The notes under the pieces were generated by a model. It searched no databases, had not been told where the DNA came from, and saw only the letters and a list, made by a program, of their open reading frames with translations. This document shows positions 1 to 9,589 of a stretch of 64,000 bases of DNA, piece after piece. Source of the DNA: Gallionella sp. (GTDB lineage: Bacteria > Pseudomonadota > Gammaproteobacteria > Burkholderiales > Gallionellaceae); the NCBI GenBank assembly GCA_028707275.1, contig JAQTUP010000001.1:62001-126000 (forward strand), given 5' to 3'. The position numbers and the translations under genes are program-made. The first letter of the stretch is position 1, and every line of letters begins with the position of its first letter.

Positions 1-138
1 GGCACGCACCACCGCGTCTCTGGCGGGCAGCCAAACGCGATAGGCGGTTTCACCCCAAACCTTCTGGCGGTCAACCACACGGCAGGGCGATGCCTGCCGC
101 GTGTGCCAACACCAATCGCCGACAGCAAATCCTGTCAT
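1..138 (-). CDS. Helicase-like protein, N-terminal fragment (candidate BrxHII)
   Basis: A reading frame starts at an ATG at 138 that overlaps the methyltransferase stop by four bases (ATGA) and stays open to the window edge, giving 46 codons. The peptide begins MTGFAVGDWCWHTRQ and continues with a VWGE...YRVWLPARDAVVRA pattern, which resembles the N-terminal SH3-like segment of SNF2-type helicases such as those of BREX type 3 and DISARM. The four-base overlap indicates translational coupling to the methyltransferase. The identification as BrxHII rests mainly on gene order (methyltransferase followed by helicase) and is an inference; the helicase motifs themselves lie outside the window. Confidence 0.6.
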   Translation of the reverse strand, partial: MTGFAVGDWCWHTRQASPCRVVDRQKVWGETAYRVWLPARDAVVRA

Positions 139-2915
139 GCACCCGACTCCATGCGGGTGAGCGCCAAGTCATAAAGAGTGAGCAGCTTCTCGTCTTCTTG
201 CAGCGCATCCTCGGGGATCTTCTCCGCGATGGCGATGATGGCCTTGTAGTCCTTATTAGCCCAAGCGCTATTGAATCCAGCACGCAATACTTCAAGCCTG
301 AATTCCTTAAGTTTGCGACTGGTAGAGGATTGGTAAGTTGCGAACTCTTTCAGCAGAGCCTTCTCGCGCTTCTTTTCCAAGTCCTGCGCCTTGTTTGGGT
401 CAGGCACATACCAACGATCCTTCGCTTTGGCGATCAGTGCTGGATCGCCCTTGTCGAGATTGCGCTGATCTTTGTGATTGGATGACAGATATGCATGGAT
501 CTGGCTTGGCACTTCGCCTTTTCCGTCGAACTGAATAAAGTTCTCATCCAATAGCATGGTTAGTTCCGGGATCACTTCCCCTTTCTTTTTTGCTGCGCCA
601 ACAGCAGGCATATAATCAGGTGTGATTTCCGAATATGTTGACGGTCGATTTTTTAAGAACTCTGCCAGCCAGTCAATCGCGCTACGCTCGTCAGATACAA
701 ACATTTCCATCTGAGGTGCGAGAACAGCTTGCATCCGCTTTTTATCGTATTCGGCCGCTTGATCAGGAAGGAAAATCATTCCATCGCGAGGCTCAAAGCG
801 CTGAGCGAGCCCTGCCTGAAATTCTTGGCTGGACAGTGGAACTTGGAATCCATGCCTTACGAACCATGCCACCATACGGTCAAAGATGATCCGAGGATCC
901 CGTTCCTTAATAAACTCAATTTCGCCACCCTTGATCTTTACAGAAGGGAGATATCCAAGGTGAGTTCTTACGAAATCCCATACTGAATCAATGTTGCCGC
1001 CTGATTGCTGGAAGCGTCCTTCAAGTCCGCCATTCGGTTTGTAGGCTGAAATTACCAAATCTTGCTTAACTGACGTTGCATTAGTTACGGCATTAAAACT
1101 ACCTTGTTGTTTATCAAGTGCCGAGACGTTGGCAATAACAAAACCAGCTTCTTGAAGTGAAGTCCGAATACCGTTCCATACAGAAGCTTTTGTATTCGAA
1201 AAAACAACTGTCATCCAACGTCCAGGTTTGAGAACTCGAAAATATTCTTCAAAACTTTTTCGCATTAGCCTTTTGTACTCAATTAGTTGCTTTGATTGAA
1301 ATTTGCTAACGATGGCCTCTTGGTCGATTTTTGTGAATACGCCATAGAATGCCTCAACTTGAAAATTCAGCTCGGCATATGCCAAGTTGTCTCCAAATGG
1401 AGGATCTGTAAAGATGTAATCGATTGAAGCGTTTGGAATGAATCGTAAGTTGGTAGCGGAGCCTGTATTAACTGCAGCTCCGCCTTGTGTTGGTTTGTAT
1501 GTACGAAAGGCTGCTGTAATTCTTTTCAACTTATTTGCATATGCAGTAAACGGAGATGCCTCGCAAATAAGTGACGAAATGTAATACACACCACTTAAAG
1601 GGTTATAAGGAAAAGAAACCCCTGGCCGATAGCGATTTTGTATCGATAGGTTGACGAAATGACTGTCCAACATAAACATGATGGCATTGAAAATACGTTT
1701 GTCTTGTATTTTTCGTGCCTCGCAGACCAGTGCTGATAAGGTCTGAATAGTCCGGTTAAAATACAAATGATGTACGTGAGTGAATGCTGCTGTCCCGGCT
1801 CTCCATTTATCACCCCAGCAACCAACGCTATCGTCGGCATTCATCATTCGGGTGGTAGGAAAATCTTTTGGAAACGTCAAAGCATCAATTTTTGCGAGCA
1901 GATCTAGATCAAAGCTATCAGGATTCTTAATCCACTTTTTTCCGCCGGCATGGTACGAAATAAAGGACGGCCTTCTTTTTGGAGCCGAAAAACTCCTACC
2001 TGTTAATTGGTCAATTTTATTTTCATTAAATTTCTCCAGTCCCTTTTTATTTAATTCGAGACTGCAATGTGGACAAGGAAAAGATTCCTTTACTTGCTGA
2101 GTTTTCGAATCAAATGCCTCATCCAAGAAAACAATTTCACCTGCACATTGCGGGCACGAAAATACTTCGCTCCAAATCGTGTCCTCAATATGGCCTTTTG
2201 TCGTGCCATCGGAGTGAACGGTCTCGTACATCCACGATACTTCTTTCTCCACAGACTTGAGTAAGTTTGTTCCAACCTTTATGAATAACTCAACATCAAA
2301 GGGAAGGTTGTAGTTGGCAGCAATAAAAGTAGCTGCTGGTGACAAATCATTGAGAATTACGTGGCGTGCGCCCCATCTGGGCGCTGGTTTATTTTGTTTC
2401 TTCCAGTCAGTTTCCAACTCGTGCCGATATGTGACTGGTGCCGATCCACACCACTGCGCAGCAACACCCGTCATGCCAGATCCGGCAAAGCCATCGAGCA
2501 CGATATCGTCCGGCTCAGTGTAGTGAAGGATTGATGGCACAATGGCTAGATGTGGCACCTTAGTGTGATACGAGTGCGCCTTGTAGAGAGCATCTGTCTT
2601 TCCGACAGACACGTCGACGGCCTCCGGTTCCCGGCTGTACTTCACGAGGGAGTCGTAGGTCTTGCCATAGTGATGCACGAACTCTTCGAGGAAAGGGTTT
2701 GGGCAAGCAGTGTAGTACGGCGGATCAGACATCGCGAGAATTGCTTCGTCTGTACCAATCGGGAAGCCATCGATCTTGCGAAAGGACGGGTCTTTCAGCT
2801 TCTCGGCCAGCAACTTCAGAAAATGCTCGCGTCGAGCATCTTCACTTGAAAACGTCTGGCCGAGGCATTCGACTGGGTCAGATTTTTCTGTTTGGTTCTG
2901 GAAAAGATCACTCAT
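135..2915 (-). CDS. pglX: DNA methyltransferase with zinc ribbon, PglX-like (BREX type 3)
   Basis: A 926-residue amino-methyltransferase predicted to modify adenine N6 or cytosine N4 in host DNA and mark it as self. A SDPPYY catalytic motif lies near residue 63, a VLDGFAGSGMTG AdoMet-binding motif near 140, and a second TDPPFGDN motif near 503. Two CPxC pairs near residues 252 and 285 form a zinc ribbon between the catalytic parts, probably in the target-recognition region. The gene begins one base after the upstream stop and overlaps the downstream helicase-like gene by four bases. Position after a brxF-brxC pair and before a helicase suggests the BREX type 3 methyltransferase (PglXI). Which base is methylated cannot be told from sequence alone. 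Confidence 0.8.
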   Translation of the reverse strand: MSDLFQNQTEKSDPVECLGQTFSSEDARREHFLKLLAEKLKDPSFRKIDGFPIGTDEAILAMSDPPYYTACPNPFLEEFVHHYGKTYDSLVKYSREPEAVDVSVGKTDALYKAHSYHTKVPHLAIVPSILHYTEPDDIVLDGFAGSGMTGVAAQWCGSAPVTYRHELETDWKKQNKPAPRWGARHVILNDLSPAATFIAANYNLPFDVELFIKVGTNLLKSVEKEVSWMYETVHSDGTTKGHIEDTIWSEVFSCPQCAGEIVFLDEAFDSKTQQVKESFPCPHCSLELNKKGLEKFNENKIDQLTGRSFSAPKRRPSFISYHAGGKKWIKNPDSFDLDLLAKIDALTFPKDFPTTRMMNADDSVGCWGDKWRAGTAAFTHVHHLYFNRTIQTLSALVCEARKIQDKRIFNAIMFMLDSHFVNLSIQNRYRPGVSFPYNPLSGVYYISSLICEASPFTAYANKLKRITAAFRTYKPTQGGAAVNTGSATNLRFIPNASIDYIFTDPPFGDNLAYAELNFQVEAFYGVFTKIDQEAIVSKFQSKQLIEYKRLMRKSFEEYFRVLKPGRWMTVVFSNTKASVWNGIRTSLQEAGFVIANVSALDKQQGSFNAVTNATSVKQDLVISAYKPNGGLEGRFQQSGGNIDSVWDFVRTHLGYLPSVKIKGGEIEFIKERDPRIIFDRMVAWFVRHGFQVPLSSQEFQAGLAQRFEPRDGMIFLPDQAAEYDKKRMQAVLAPQMEMFVSDERSAIDWLAEFLKNRPSTYSEITPDYMPAVGAAKKKGEVIPELTMLLDENFIQFDGKGEVPSQIHAYLSSNHKDQRNLDKGDPALIAKAKDRWYVPDPNKAQDLEKKREKALLKEFATYQSSTSRKLKEFRLEVLRAGFNSAWANKDYKAIIAIAEKIPEDALQEDEKLLTLYDLALTRMESGA

Positions 2916-2916
2916 C

Positions 2917-4248
2917 TTAAATTATCTCGTTTAGATTAGTCGGACTCACGGCAGAACCGCGATCCTGTTTTTTCGGCTTCACTGCGATGGCAACAGCCTT
3001 CCCAGTTTGAAGTGTTTGGCGTATGGCACTGGCCAGCACAGCAGACTGGCTGGGAGTCGTGCCCACCCAGGCCTTGGCGACCACAGTGGTGAATGCAGAG
3101 TTATCGAAGTGCCGGCCTACATTCTCGTAGGTTACACGTCTTCCGCCACGAGGGCCTTTGATGCCCGGATGCTGCTCAAGTATCTTCCAATAGTCCAGAG
3201 GCAAATACATGCCAGGGACAAGTCCGATGTCGTCGGGATTAAAGACAAGCCTAGGGCAAAGTTTGAGGAAGAAGGGGTTGTCCGTCAGCCGGAAGCCCTC
3301 ATGCGCGGTGTTCGCTGCGCAGGCTTTCAGCTCGACCAGCAGTGCGTCCATCCTTTCAATTTCCTCAGCCAGTTGGGTATTGGGTAGACGAAACCCGGCA
3401 TTCATGTTGCCGTCGCCGTCGTCCTCGCGCTCCATGGCTTTGTACTGAACCATGACGAAACTTTGGAAGGTCTCGTTGTAATAGATGAGATCGGTGCCTG
3501 TCTGCTTTTCAAGGGGAAGCCGGTTGGCGAGGATCACAGTCAATCGCTCAGAGTCAGACTCAAAAACGGCCGCGTTGTAGGGCAGCGTTTTGAGAATGTC
3601 GAACCCGGGCAAATGCATCAGGTCATGCACTACCATTGGGTCTTCTCGCAGTCGCGCACTTGGCAAACCATCCAAGAACGAAACCGGTGTCCCGTCAGGC
3701 GGAGCCCACTCTTGAACTGGATTGCGGCCCATGCCAGCAATTGAAAGCGCCGTCAGCACAGCCTCTTTTTGGTACGCCAGATTTTCGCGCGCTTTCGGGG
3801 ACAGTCGGCCAACGCGTGCTACCCGTTCGCTGCTGTACCTGTCAAGAATGGCGCTCGATTGCAGCGCAAGTTGTCGCACAGCTTCGACGACTGCCGCGAA
3901 ACCCTTTTCTGTCAGCAGCCCGCCGGACGCGAAGCGCTTTTCAACTGACGCTTTGTTCCGTTTGGGCAGCAGCTTGAGAATCTGTACGACAGACAGTGGC
4001 GCTGGCAGTTTTTCAGACTTGTCAAAATTCAGTCTTCGCAAACCGGTACCAGCACCGGTACCACGACGACCCAACGCGATATGCGTAACCTTTCGCCCGC
4101 TCACCACGAAGCAAACCAAGGGTGCATTCCGGCTGTGCTGAAAATCTGGAACAGGCTCAGCAAAGCACTGCTCTTCCTCGACACACGCGAGGAACACAGT
4201 CAGCCGATCTTTGGAAAGAAGGGCTGCGTATCCGCTTGCTTTAGCCAT
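2917..4248 (-). CDS. Unknown 443-aa protein with a PD-(D/E)xK-like motif
   Basis: Not a family I can name. The ATG directly follows the HerA stop (TAGATG), so the two are coupled. Around residues 252-270 the segment GTDLIYYNETFQSFVMVQYK has the spacing of a PD-(D/E)xK nuclease core: an acidic residue at the end of one strand, then a hydrophobic strand ending Q-x-K, with Gln replacing the usual Glu as in several restriction nucleases. Predicted soluble, with no signal peptide or membrane segment. Its place directly after a SIR2-HerA pair and before a methyltransferase would suit a nuclease effector. The nuclease reading is an inference from a short motif. Confidence 0.6.
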   Translation of the reverse strand: MAKASGYAALLSKDRLTVFLACVEEEQCFAEPVPDFQHSRNAPLVCFVVSGRKVTHIALGRRGTGAGTGLRRLNFDKSEKLPAPLSVVQILKLLPKRNKASVEKRFASGGLLTEKGFAAVVEAVRQLALQSSAILDRYSSERVARVGRLSPKARENLAYQKEAVLTALSIAGMGRNPVQEWAPPDGTPVSFLDGLPSARLREDPMVVHDLMHLPGFDILKTLPYNAAVFESDSERLTVILANRLPLEKQTGTDLIYYNETFQSFVMVQYKAMEREDDGDGNMNAGFRLPNTQLAEEIERMDALLVELKACAANTAHEGFRLTDNPFFLKLCPRLVFNPDDIGLVPGMYLPLDYWKILEQHPGIKGPRGGRRVTYENVGRHFDNSAFTTVVAKAWVGTTPSQSAVLASAIRQTLQTGKAVAIAVKPKKQDRGSAVSPTNLNEII

Positions 4249-6375
4249 CTAGCCAGCTCCTGCTTCGTCTGCTTCGTTGATGCCTTGAACAGAAGCTATT
4301 TGTTGCCAGTCCTCAGCAATAGCCTTCCAATCCACGTTGCGCTCGATAGTATTTACATGTCCTGTTTCGTCCTCTTGCTTGCCAGACCACACCGCCCAGA
4401 AATCCGGATCGTCTGATTTTGGCCGCTGACCGTCGGGCAAGGCATTCATCTGTACCAGCACCGGCAACTCGGATGCCCAGCCCAACAGGATGGCGTGACG
4501 GGATGGCAGTGAGGGAAGATCGCGCAGCAGGCCGCGCAGGTTGTCCGGCACCAGTTTGTGCACCAGCTCCTGATCGCGGTCGTTGCTGATGCGGTGCAGC
4601 AGATAGCTATTGCATTGGGACAGCACCGTGGGCGACAGCTCGCTGGGGCGCTGGGATGATAGCACTAGCCCTAGGCCAAACTTGCGCCCTTCTCGGGCAA
4701 TTTTCTCGAACACCTGGCAGCAAATGGCTGCGGAGTTTTGGTTCTCGGCGTCGTCTTTGTAGCGTTTGATAAAGGTGTGTGCCTCTTCCATCACCAGCAC
4801 GGTGGGCAGCGTTTTGCCGTGGTTCAGCTTTCGATAACGCTGCAAGGCTTCCAGCGTCATACGGGCGATGACGGCGGTGACGATATGCACGACTTCGGCG
4901 GGAACCAGTGACAGGTCGATCACCGTCACGGTGCCGTTGGAGGCTTGATTGTCGCCGATATAGTTCGTCAACCAGCCATCCAGCGTTACGCCGCTGGTAT
5001 CGCCGGTGATAGTTTTCATGCGGCTATCCGACAGAATCGTTCGGATGCGCATCAGCATGGTCTCGACATACTCCGAGACACCTAGCAGTTCTGCATTTGC
5101 TTCAACACTGCGCAACAATTGGTCGCCAGTAAAGGCGCGAGGTACGTCGGCATCGATGGGCAGAATGTCGGTGTCACTGCCGCCAAAGGCTGTATGAGCT
5201 TGACTTAGCGTATTCAGTAGATCGGTAATTTCTTGTCTACCAAAAATCACCGGCCAGTCCCCCTGGTGTGCACCTAAGACTTGTGAAAACTTCTGCTTGA
5301 GCGTCGTAAGAGCAGTATTTTCTGCAATATCGAATGAAGCATTCTCAAGCAATCCCTCGTTCCACTTTATCAATCTGTCGCGAAATCCCTTTGCCTGTCC
5401 TGGACCCTTCCAAGGATTCCCGGTGTTCTTATCTACCTGAACGGCACCGACGAGGGTGCGTAAGTATCGGCGTAGATCGTGGCTCGGCGTTGCGGCGGCC
5501 TCTTCGACACCATCGCGCACGGCGCGAAGTGCTTGAATCAAGGTGGGTCGCTGCGCCTTGGCGCTGGCCTGAGTAAACGCACTCCACTCGGCACTGTTCC
5601 AGAACCAGAGCGGCACCTGGAGCTGCTCAATACCGCTGGCGTGGTTCGACTCAACCGCAAACACCCGTACCGTGCCCAAGCCATCAAACGCCTTGGAGTA
5701 TTCGCCATTGGGGTCAAGCACGATAAAGCGGGCATTGGGGTCGGCACCGCCACGCGCTTTTCTGGCTTCTTCCAACGACCAGCGAATCAAACCGGCGACC
5801 GAGCAGGATTTGCCGCTGCCGGTATTGCCTAGAACGGCCAGATGCCGACCGAACAGGCGATCCGGATCGATCTTGACTTCGGCATTGGCTGCCAGCGGGC
5901 TGATACCGATCTTCACACGGCGGTTTTCGCCGGATTCGACGATGGCGCGAAGCTGACCTTGTGTGGGCAGCAGCACCGGATCACCCACCGTGGGGTAGGC
6001 TTCCACGCCGCGCCGGAAGGTGTAGCGTTCCTTGCCATCGTGCTGACCTTCGTAGGACAGACCACCCAAAGGGTTGAGGCTCATTTTGCGTAGCGGATAG
6101 GGCAAATCCACCAGACCGAAATCCTGCATACCCTTGCGCTTGGGGTACTGGGAGCGCTCGATGGTGATCCACTCCACCTGAGCCACCAGATAGCCTTCGT
6201 CGCTGGGCACAAGCACATAGCCGTTTATACGCGGGAATGGGCGTGGCGTGCCGGTATTCAATGCGACGTTATCAGGTGCTTCGATATCCAGCAGCACCTT
6301 GATCTCGTCGGGCGAGACAAAGTCAATACTGCCAATGCGTAAGGAGTCGGCGTAAGCGATGGGTGAGAAGCTCAT
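4249..6375 (-). CDS. herA: HerA-type ATPase (DUF87), partner of SIR2
   Basis: A 708-residue hexameric translocase-type ATPase. The N-terminal 130 residues look like a HAS-barrel; Walker A (GNTGSGKS) is near residue 183, Walker B (VLVMEEAH) near 527, and the sensor/arginine segment SSQRPSELSPTVLSQC follows. HerA proteins paired with SIR2 (the Nezha system) form large complexes that degrade NAD+ and/or cleave nucleic acid on infection; that is family knowledge. The start overlaps the SIR2 stop by four bases, indicating fixed stoichiometry. Unusually for this pair, it lies inside a BREX-like operon. Confidence 0.88.
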   Translation of the reverse strand: MSFSPIAYADSLRIGSIDFVSPDEIKVLLDIEAPDNVALNTGTPRPFPRINGYVLVPSDEGYLVAQVEWITIERSQYPKRKGMQDFGLVDLPYPLRKMSLNPLGGLSYEGQHDGKERYTFRRGVEAYPTVGDPVLLPTQGQLRAIVESGENRRVKIGISPLAANAEVKIDPDRLFGRHLAVLGNTGSGKSCSVAGLIRWSLEEARKARGGADPNARFIVLDPNGEYSKAFDGLGTVRVFAVESNHASGIEQLQVPLWFWNSAEWSAFTQASAKAQRPTLIQALRAVRDGVEEAAATPSHDLRRYLRTLVGAVQVDKNTGNPWKGPGQAKGFRDRLIKWNEGLLENASFDIAENTALTTLKQKFSQVLGAHQGDWPVIFGRQEITDLLNTLSQAHTAFGGSDTDILPIDADVPRAFTGDQLLRSVEANAELLGVSEYVETMLMRIRTILSDSRMKTITGDTSGVTLDGWLTNYIGDNQASNGTVTVIDLSLVPAEVVHIVTAVIARMTLEALQRYRKLNHGKTLPTVLVMEEAHTFIKRYKDDAENQNSAAICCQVFEKIAREGRKFGLGLVLSSQRPSELSPTVLSQCNSYLLHRISNDRDQELVHKLVPDNLRGLLRDLPSLPSRHAILLGWASELPVLVQMNALPDGQRPKSDDPDFWAVWSGKQEDETGHVNTIERNVDWKAIAEDWQQIASVQGINEADEAGAG

Positions 6376-7793
6376 ATCAGGTCTGCCCCGTCAAACTCAG
6401 TAGCGGTTTTCTCCGCTACTGGGGCCGGATGCGGTTCAGTGCCGTAGCGCTGTTTGAGCAGCTCGCTCATGCGGAAGGTGGTTTTGTCGATGGCTGCCTT
6501 GGGCAGGAAGGTTTCGGTCAAGGTTTGTAAATCCGCCAGAACCGGGCCGATCATCAGGCTGATCTGCGAGGGACGCCCCAACTCCTCATAGGTTTGCAGA
6601 ATGCGACCAAGCGGATCGTCGTAGGCAATCACCACCAGATGTGTGGATGGAATGGTGAGCATGTCGCGGATCACGCGGTTGATGTGCTCGTCGCCAAAGC
6701 TGTAGCCGTAGGTGATCAGCGTGCTGTTGGGGCGGCACACGGCGGCGGCGAGGTCGCGGAATAGCTCTACATAGGGGTAGTCCGAGGTCTCTCTGTCCTT
6801 GGCTGCGTTTGGGTAGATCATCAGCTTGTGGGCACTGGCACCGTTTAATCCAGGCGCCTTCAGATAAGGCCCAACTTCGTCCGCGCCAAAGGGCAGCCCA
6901 ATACGGCGGATGTCCTTATCCGCCTGCACCCAATCCACCGACCCATGCAGTTTGGTAAAGCGGGCCACACCTTCCAGATAGCGCGGTTCACCACGAATGC
7001 CAGGTGGGTTGTAGTGCATGTCAAGATCAAGCCGCGACGAGCGGAAGATCGGCATCAGATTACCAAGAAAACGATCAAGCAGATGCAGCCCCGCCAGCTC
7101 AGCTCCGGCCTCGATCAAGCGGTCGTAGTTAGTGGTGAAGATGTTCATCCGGTCCCGCACACCTGTGCGACTGGCGAAACTCATCAGGAAGGTGACTAAT
7201 GCGTTGAATGCATGTTCGCGCTTGTCTTCAGCAGCTGTGGCAATACCAGTTTCGCCTTGGAGGATAGACTTGGAAAATTCTTTCAGCGTATTGGTCAGCT
7301 CAGTGCGTAGCGTCTCCGCTTCTGCAGATTTGCCCAGAATTTCAAGACCACGCAACAATTCGTTGGCTGCGTGGAGTTGGTCTTCCAGATTACCTTTTTC
7401 TCGTCCTGCCTTTTCGGCGGCATCTTCCGCTGCTTTCTTGATTTCAGCCTGATAGCTGGACAGCATCACTGCGCTCATACCGGCTGCGGCCTTACCTGTC
7501 GCCAAATAATGCACCGCATGGGTAAGCCCAGAACCCGCCAGAAGTGAAAGGTGTTCCGACTGGAACAAGGCAGTCAGCCAAGGCTCGACGCGGCTGCGCA
7601 ATTCCTTGAGGCCGAACGTTTGGTCCTTGGTTGCCCAAGATGCTTCTGCGCCTTCGCAGAGCTTGAACTTGCCTTCTTCGGTGGCTGCTTCGAAGCGAAC
7701 AGGGTGGTAATCGTCCCGGACTTTTAGCGTGTTGCCTGAGTATTTGCCGGAACCTGTAGCACTTGTCTGTTGGTCGTGCGGTAAATCGCTCAT
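6372..7793 (-). CDS. SIR2-like NADase domain protein, partner of HerA
   Basis: A 473-residue SIR2-family protein. Characteristic segments are LLAGSGLT near residue 84 (nucleotide-binding glycine turn), IFTTNYDRLIE near 220 (the TxN motif) and FTKLHGSVDW near 283 (catalytic His of the SIR2 fold). A charged, probably helical insertion occupies about 110-195. Defence SIR2 proteins hydrolyse NAD+ to stop phage growth. The gene overlaps both neighbours by four bases (AlbA-type protein upstream, HerA downstream), so it belongs to one translational chain. It is clearly different in length and sequence from the second SIR2 protein at 27.5-28.7 kb, so this is not a recent duplication. Confidence 0.85.
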   Translation of the reverse strand: MSDLPHDQQTSATGSGKYSGNTLKVRDDYHPVRFEAATEEGKFKLCEGAEASWATKDQTFGLKELRSRVEPWLTALFQSEHLSLLAGSGLTHAVHYLATGKAAAGMSAVMLSSYQAEIKKAAEDAAEKAGREKGNLEDQLHAANELLRGLEILGKSAEAETLRTELTNTLKEFSKSILQGETGIATAAEDKREHAFNALVTFLMSFASRTGVRDRMNIFTTNYDRLIEAGAELAGLHLLDRFLGNLMPIFRSSRLDLDMHYNPPGIRGEPRYLEGVARFTKLHGSVDWVQADKDIRRIGLPFGADEVGPYLKAPGLNGASAHKLMIYPNAAKDRETSDYPYVELFRDLAAAVCRPNSTLITYGYSFGDEHINRVIRDMLTIPSTHLVVIAYDDPLGRILQTYEELGRPSQISLMIGPVLADLQTLTETFLPKAAIDKTTFRMSELLKQRYGTEPHPAPVAEKTATEFDGADLI

Positions 7794-9589
7794 AGCTTGA
7801 GTTCCTTGTTTTTCTGCTCGGCCAGCAGCGCCCGCCCTTTTTCGGTAAGGCGATATCGCTGCTTACTGCTACGTGGCTTGTCAGGAATGGTCATTTCCAA
7901 AAAACCACCGATAAGCAGTGGCTTCAGCATCGAATTGGCAAAGTGTTCTCGGTCGCCAAGACCGGCGACTTCTTGAAGAACCGCTCTCTGGACAGGCAGC
8001 ACAGCAGACTGCAAGACCGCGATCACTTGCGGGGTACTTGTCGGGTACTTGTCGGGTACTTGTCGGGAAGTCTGGTTTAATACTTCCCCAGTGACTTGTT
8101 CGGTCGTCATTTCGGCAGTGGCAGTAAAACGCTGCCTCAACTGCTCCGGTGCTTGAAACTGTGTATCGGACAAGGATTCCAGCAACTGCTGCCCGACCAG
8201 ATGATCGGCAATGCCCTTGGCTTGCTGGGTGGTGCTGATGCCCAAACCACGAATATCAGTGAGGCTAAGGCGCGGCACTTCCAAGGCAAGTGCAAGTGCG
8301 TCGGCCTGCTCGGAGGAGAGGCTGGCTCCGATGGTCTGGCGGAAACGCTGCATGGCTTCCGTCACCAGCGGCTTGTTGAGCAGCACCAACTCGAACTGTT
8401 TTCGCGCTTTGTCATTAGTCAGGTGTGGTGGCGTGCGCCCCAATTCGTGCCAGTTGCGAAAAATGGCACGGATGCCGGTGCCTGCCTGATCGGAAAGGCC
8501 AATACGGCGAAAGGCTTTGACGATAGCCGGATTGCGAACTTCCTTTTCGGTAGGGTCAAGCAGCTCTGCCTCGGTGGCAAAGGCATCGCCGGGATTCCAG
8601 AAGATAGTGCGATCAGTGAAAAGCTTGATGGAGGCCTTGCGCCCGTGGTCGCCGTAATCCTGGTGGATCAGCAGATTGATGGCTGCTTCGCGGAAGGCTA
8701 CGTAATCTGGCGGATCATCGTTACGGCGCAAGGTGGCGGGGTCGAGCGAGAACGGGTGCTCGGCGATGCGCATGTAGCGCGCCACCAGCCCTTGCCAGGT
8801 CTGGAAGATATTTTCTTCGAAGACGTAACGGTCGTGCCAACGCTCTTCCGGCGACCAACTGTTAAACGCTGTGTCGATACGTTGGTAGTCGAGCACCGGG
8901 CGCGGTAACAACTGACGAACATATTGAGCTTTTCCAAACAGCAGCACCCCGGCTCGTGTGGGCAGCAAACACCCCCCTTGCTCGACGATGAAGTTCCAGT
9001 TCAGCAGGAACTGTGTCAGGTCGCTGATTTCGCCGTGTTCGGGGTTGCGCCGGGTAAACTGCGCCTGATACCAGCGTACGGTGTCTTCGTCGAAACAGCG
9101 TTCTACCGAGAGATCGGCGATGGCTTCGCTGTCGTAACGCTCCAGTGCGGCATCGCGCAGAAAGCGTTCCATTTCGCTCTGTGTGCATTGTTCATCGCCA
9201 GCGCCGCGACGGCTATAGCTCTGTCGTGGGTCGCCCTTGAGATAGACGGGTTTTTCGAAGCGCTGATTTTCAGGGATGTGAAAGACCAGGACATGCTTGC
9301 CTTCAATATTGAAGCGCTGTTCGTCCACACGAATGACGCGGTTGAGCTTGTTCCCCCCGCGCAGGGTGCTCAAAAAATCGTTGAGCACCTGGTCAGGCTG
9401 CTCAACGCCGGTAATCTCAAGCTGGCCATTCTGCTCACTGACGCCAAACACCAACCAACCGCCTGCGGTATTGGCAAAGGCTGCAACCGTTTTATAGGCA
9501 TCATCTGGCACACTTCGTAGTGCTTTTTTGCACTCAAAATCGTTCCACTCGAAGCCCTGTAGCCTTGCCAGCAGTTCATCCCTGTTCAT
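7790..9589 (-). CDS. AlbA_2 (Schlafen-type) and HATPase_c_4 protein
   Basis: A 599-residue protein of the COG2865 type. Residues about 15-130 form an AlbA_2/Schlafen-like nucleic-acid binding domain (FECKKALRSV...AFANTAGGWLVFGV). A GHKL-type ATP-binding domain follows, with REAAINLLIHQDYGDHG near residue 300 (N-box) and GLSDQAGTGIRAIF near 370. The C-terminus holds winged-helix-like segments, and between them is a linker with Q-V-containing repeats. Such proteins occur widely in defence islands as regulators or effectors, but their biochemical role is mostly unknown. It overlaps the flanking genes by four bases on each side. Confidence 0.8.
   Translation of the reverse strand: MNRDELLARLQGFEWNDFECKKALRSVPDDAYKTVAAFANTAGGWLVFGVSEQNGQLEITGVEQPDQVLNDFLSTLRGGNKLNRVIRVDEQRFNIEGKHVLVFHIPENQRFEKPVYLKGDPRQSYSRRGAGDEQCTQSEMERFLRDAALERYDSEAIADLSVERCFDEDTVRWYQAQFTRRNPEHGEISDLTQFLLNWNFIVEQGGCLLPTRAGVLLFGKAQYVRQLLPRPVLDYQRIDTAFNSWSPEERWHDRYVFEENIFQTWQGLVARYMRIAEHPFSLDPATLRRNDDPPDYVAFREAAINLLIHQDYGDHGRKASIKLFTDRTIFWNPGDAFATEAELLDPTEKEVRNPAIVKAFRRIGLSDQAGTGIRAIFRNWHELGRTPPHLTNDKARKQFELVLLNKPLVTEAMQRFRQTIGASLSSEQADALALALEVPRLSLTDIRGLGISTTQQAKGIADHLVGQQLLESLSDTQFQAPEQLRQRFTATAEMTTEQVTGEVLNQTSRQVPDKYPTSTPQVIAVLQSAVLPVQRAVLQEVAGLGDREHFANSMLKPLLIGGFLEMTIPDKPRSSKQRYRLTEKGRALLAEQKNKELKL
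8025..8098 (-). repeat. 11-bp tandem repeat tract inside the AlbA_2 gene
   Basis: ACTTG cores begin at 8025, 8036, 8047 and 8058, exactly 11 bp apart, with a further copy at 8094. The unit read on the coding strand is CAAGTACCCGA. Because 11 is not a multiple of three, successive copies are read in different frames, giving the peptide RQVPDKYPTSTPQV. Related tracts encoding QVT repeats are a known feature of linkers in this protein family. Confidence 0.8.

Noticed and set aside
8096-8908. A 270-codon forward frame
   Set aside because: Antisense to the AlbA_2 gene, whose domains are recognisable.
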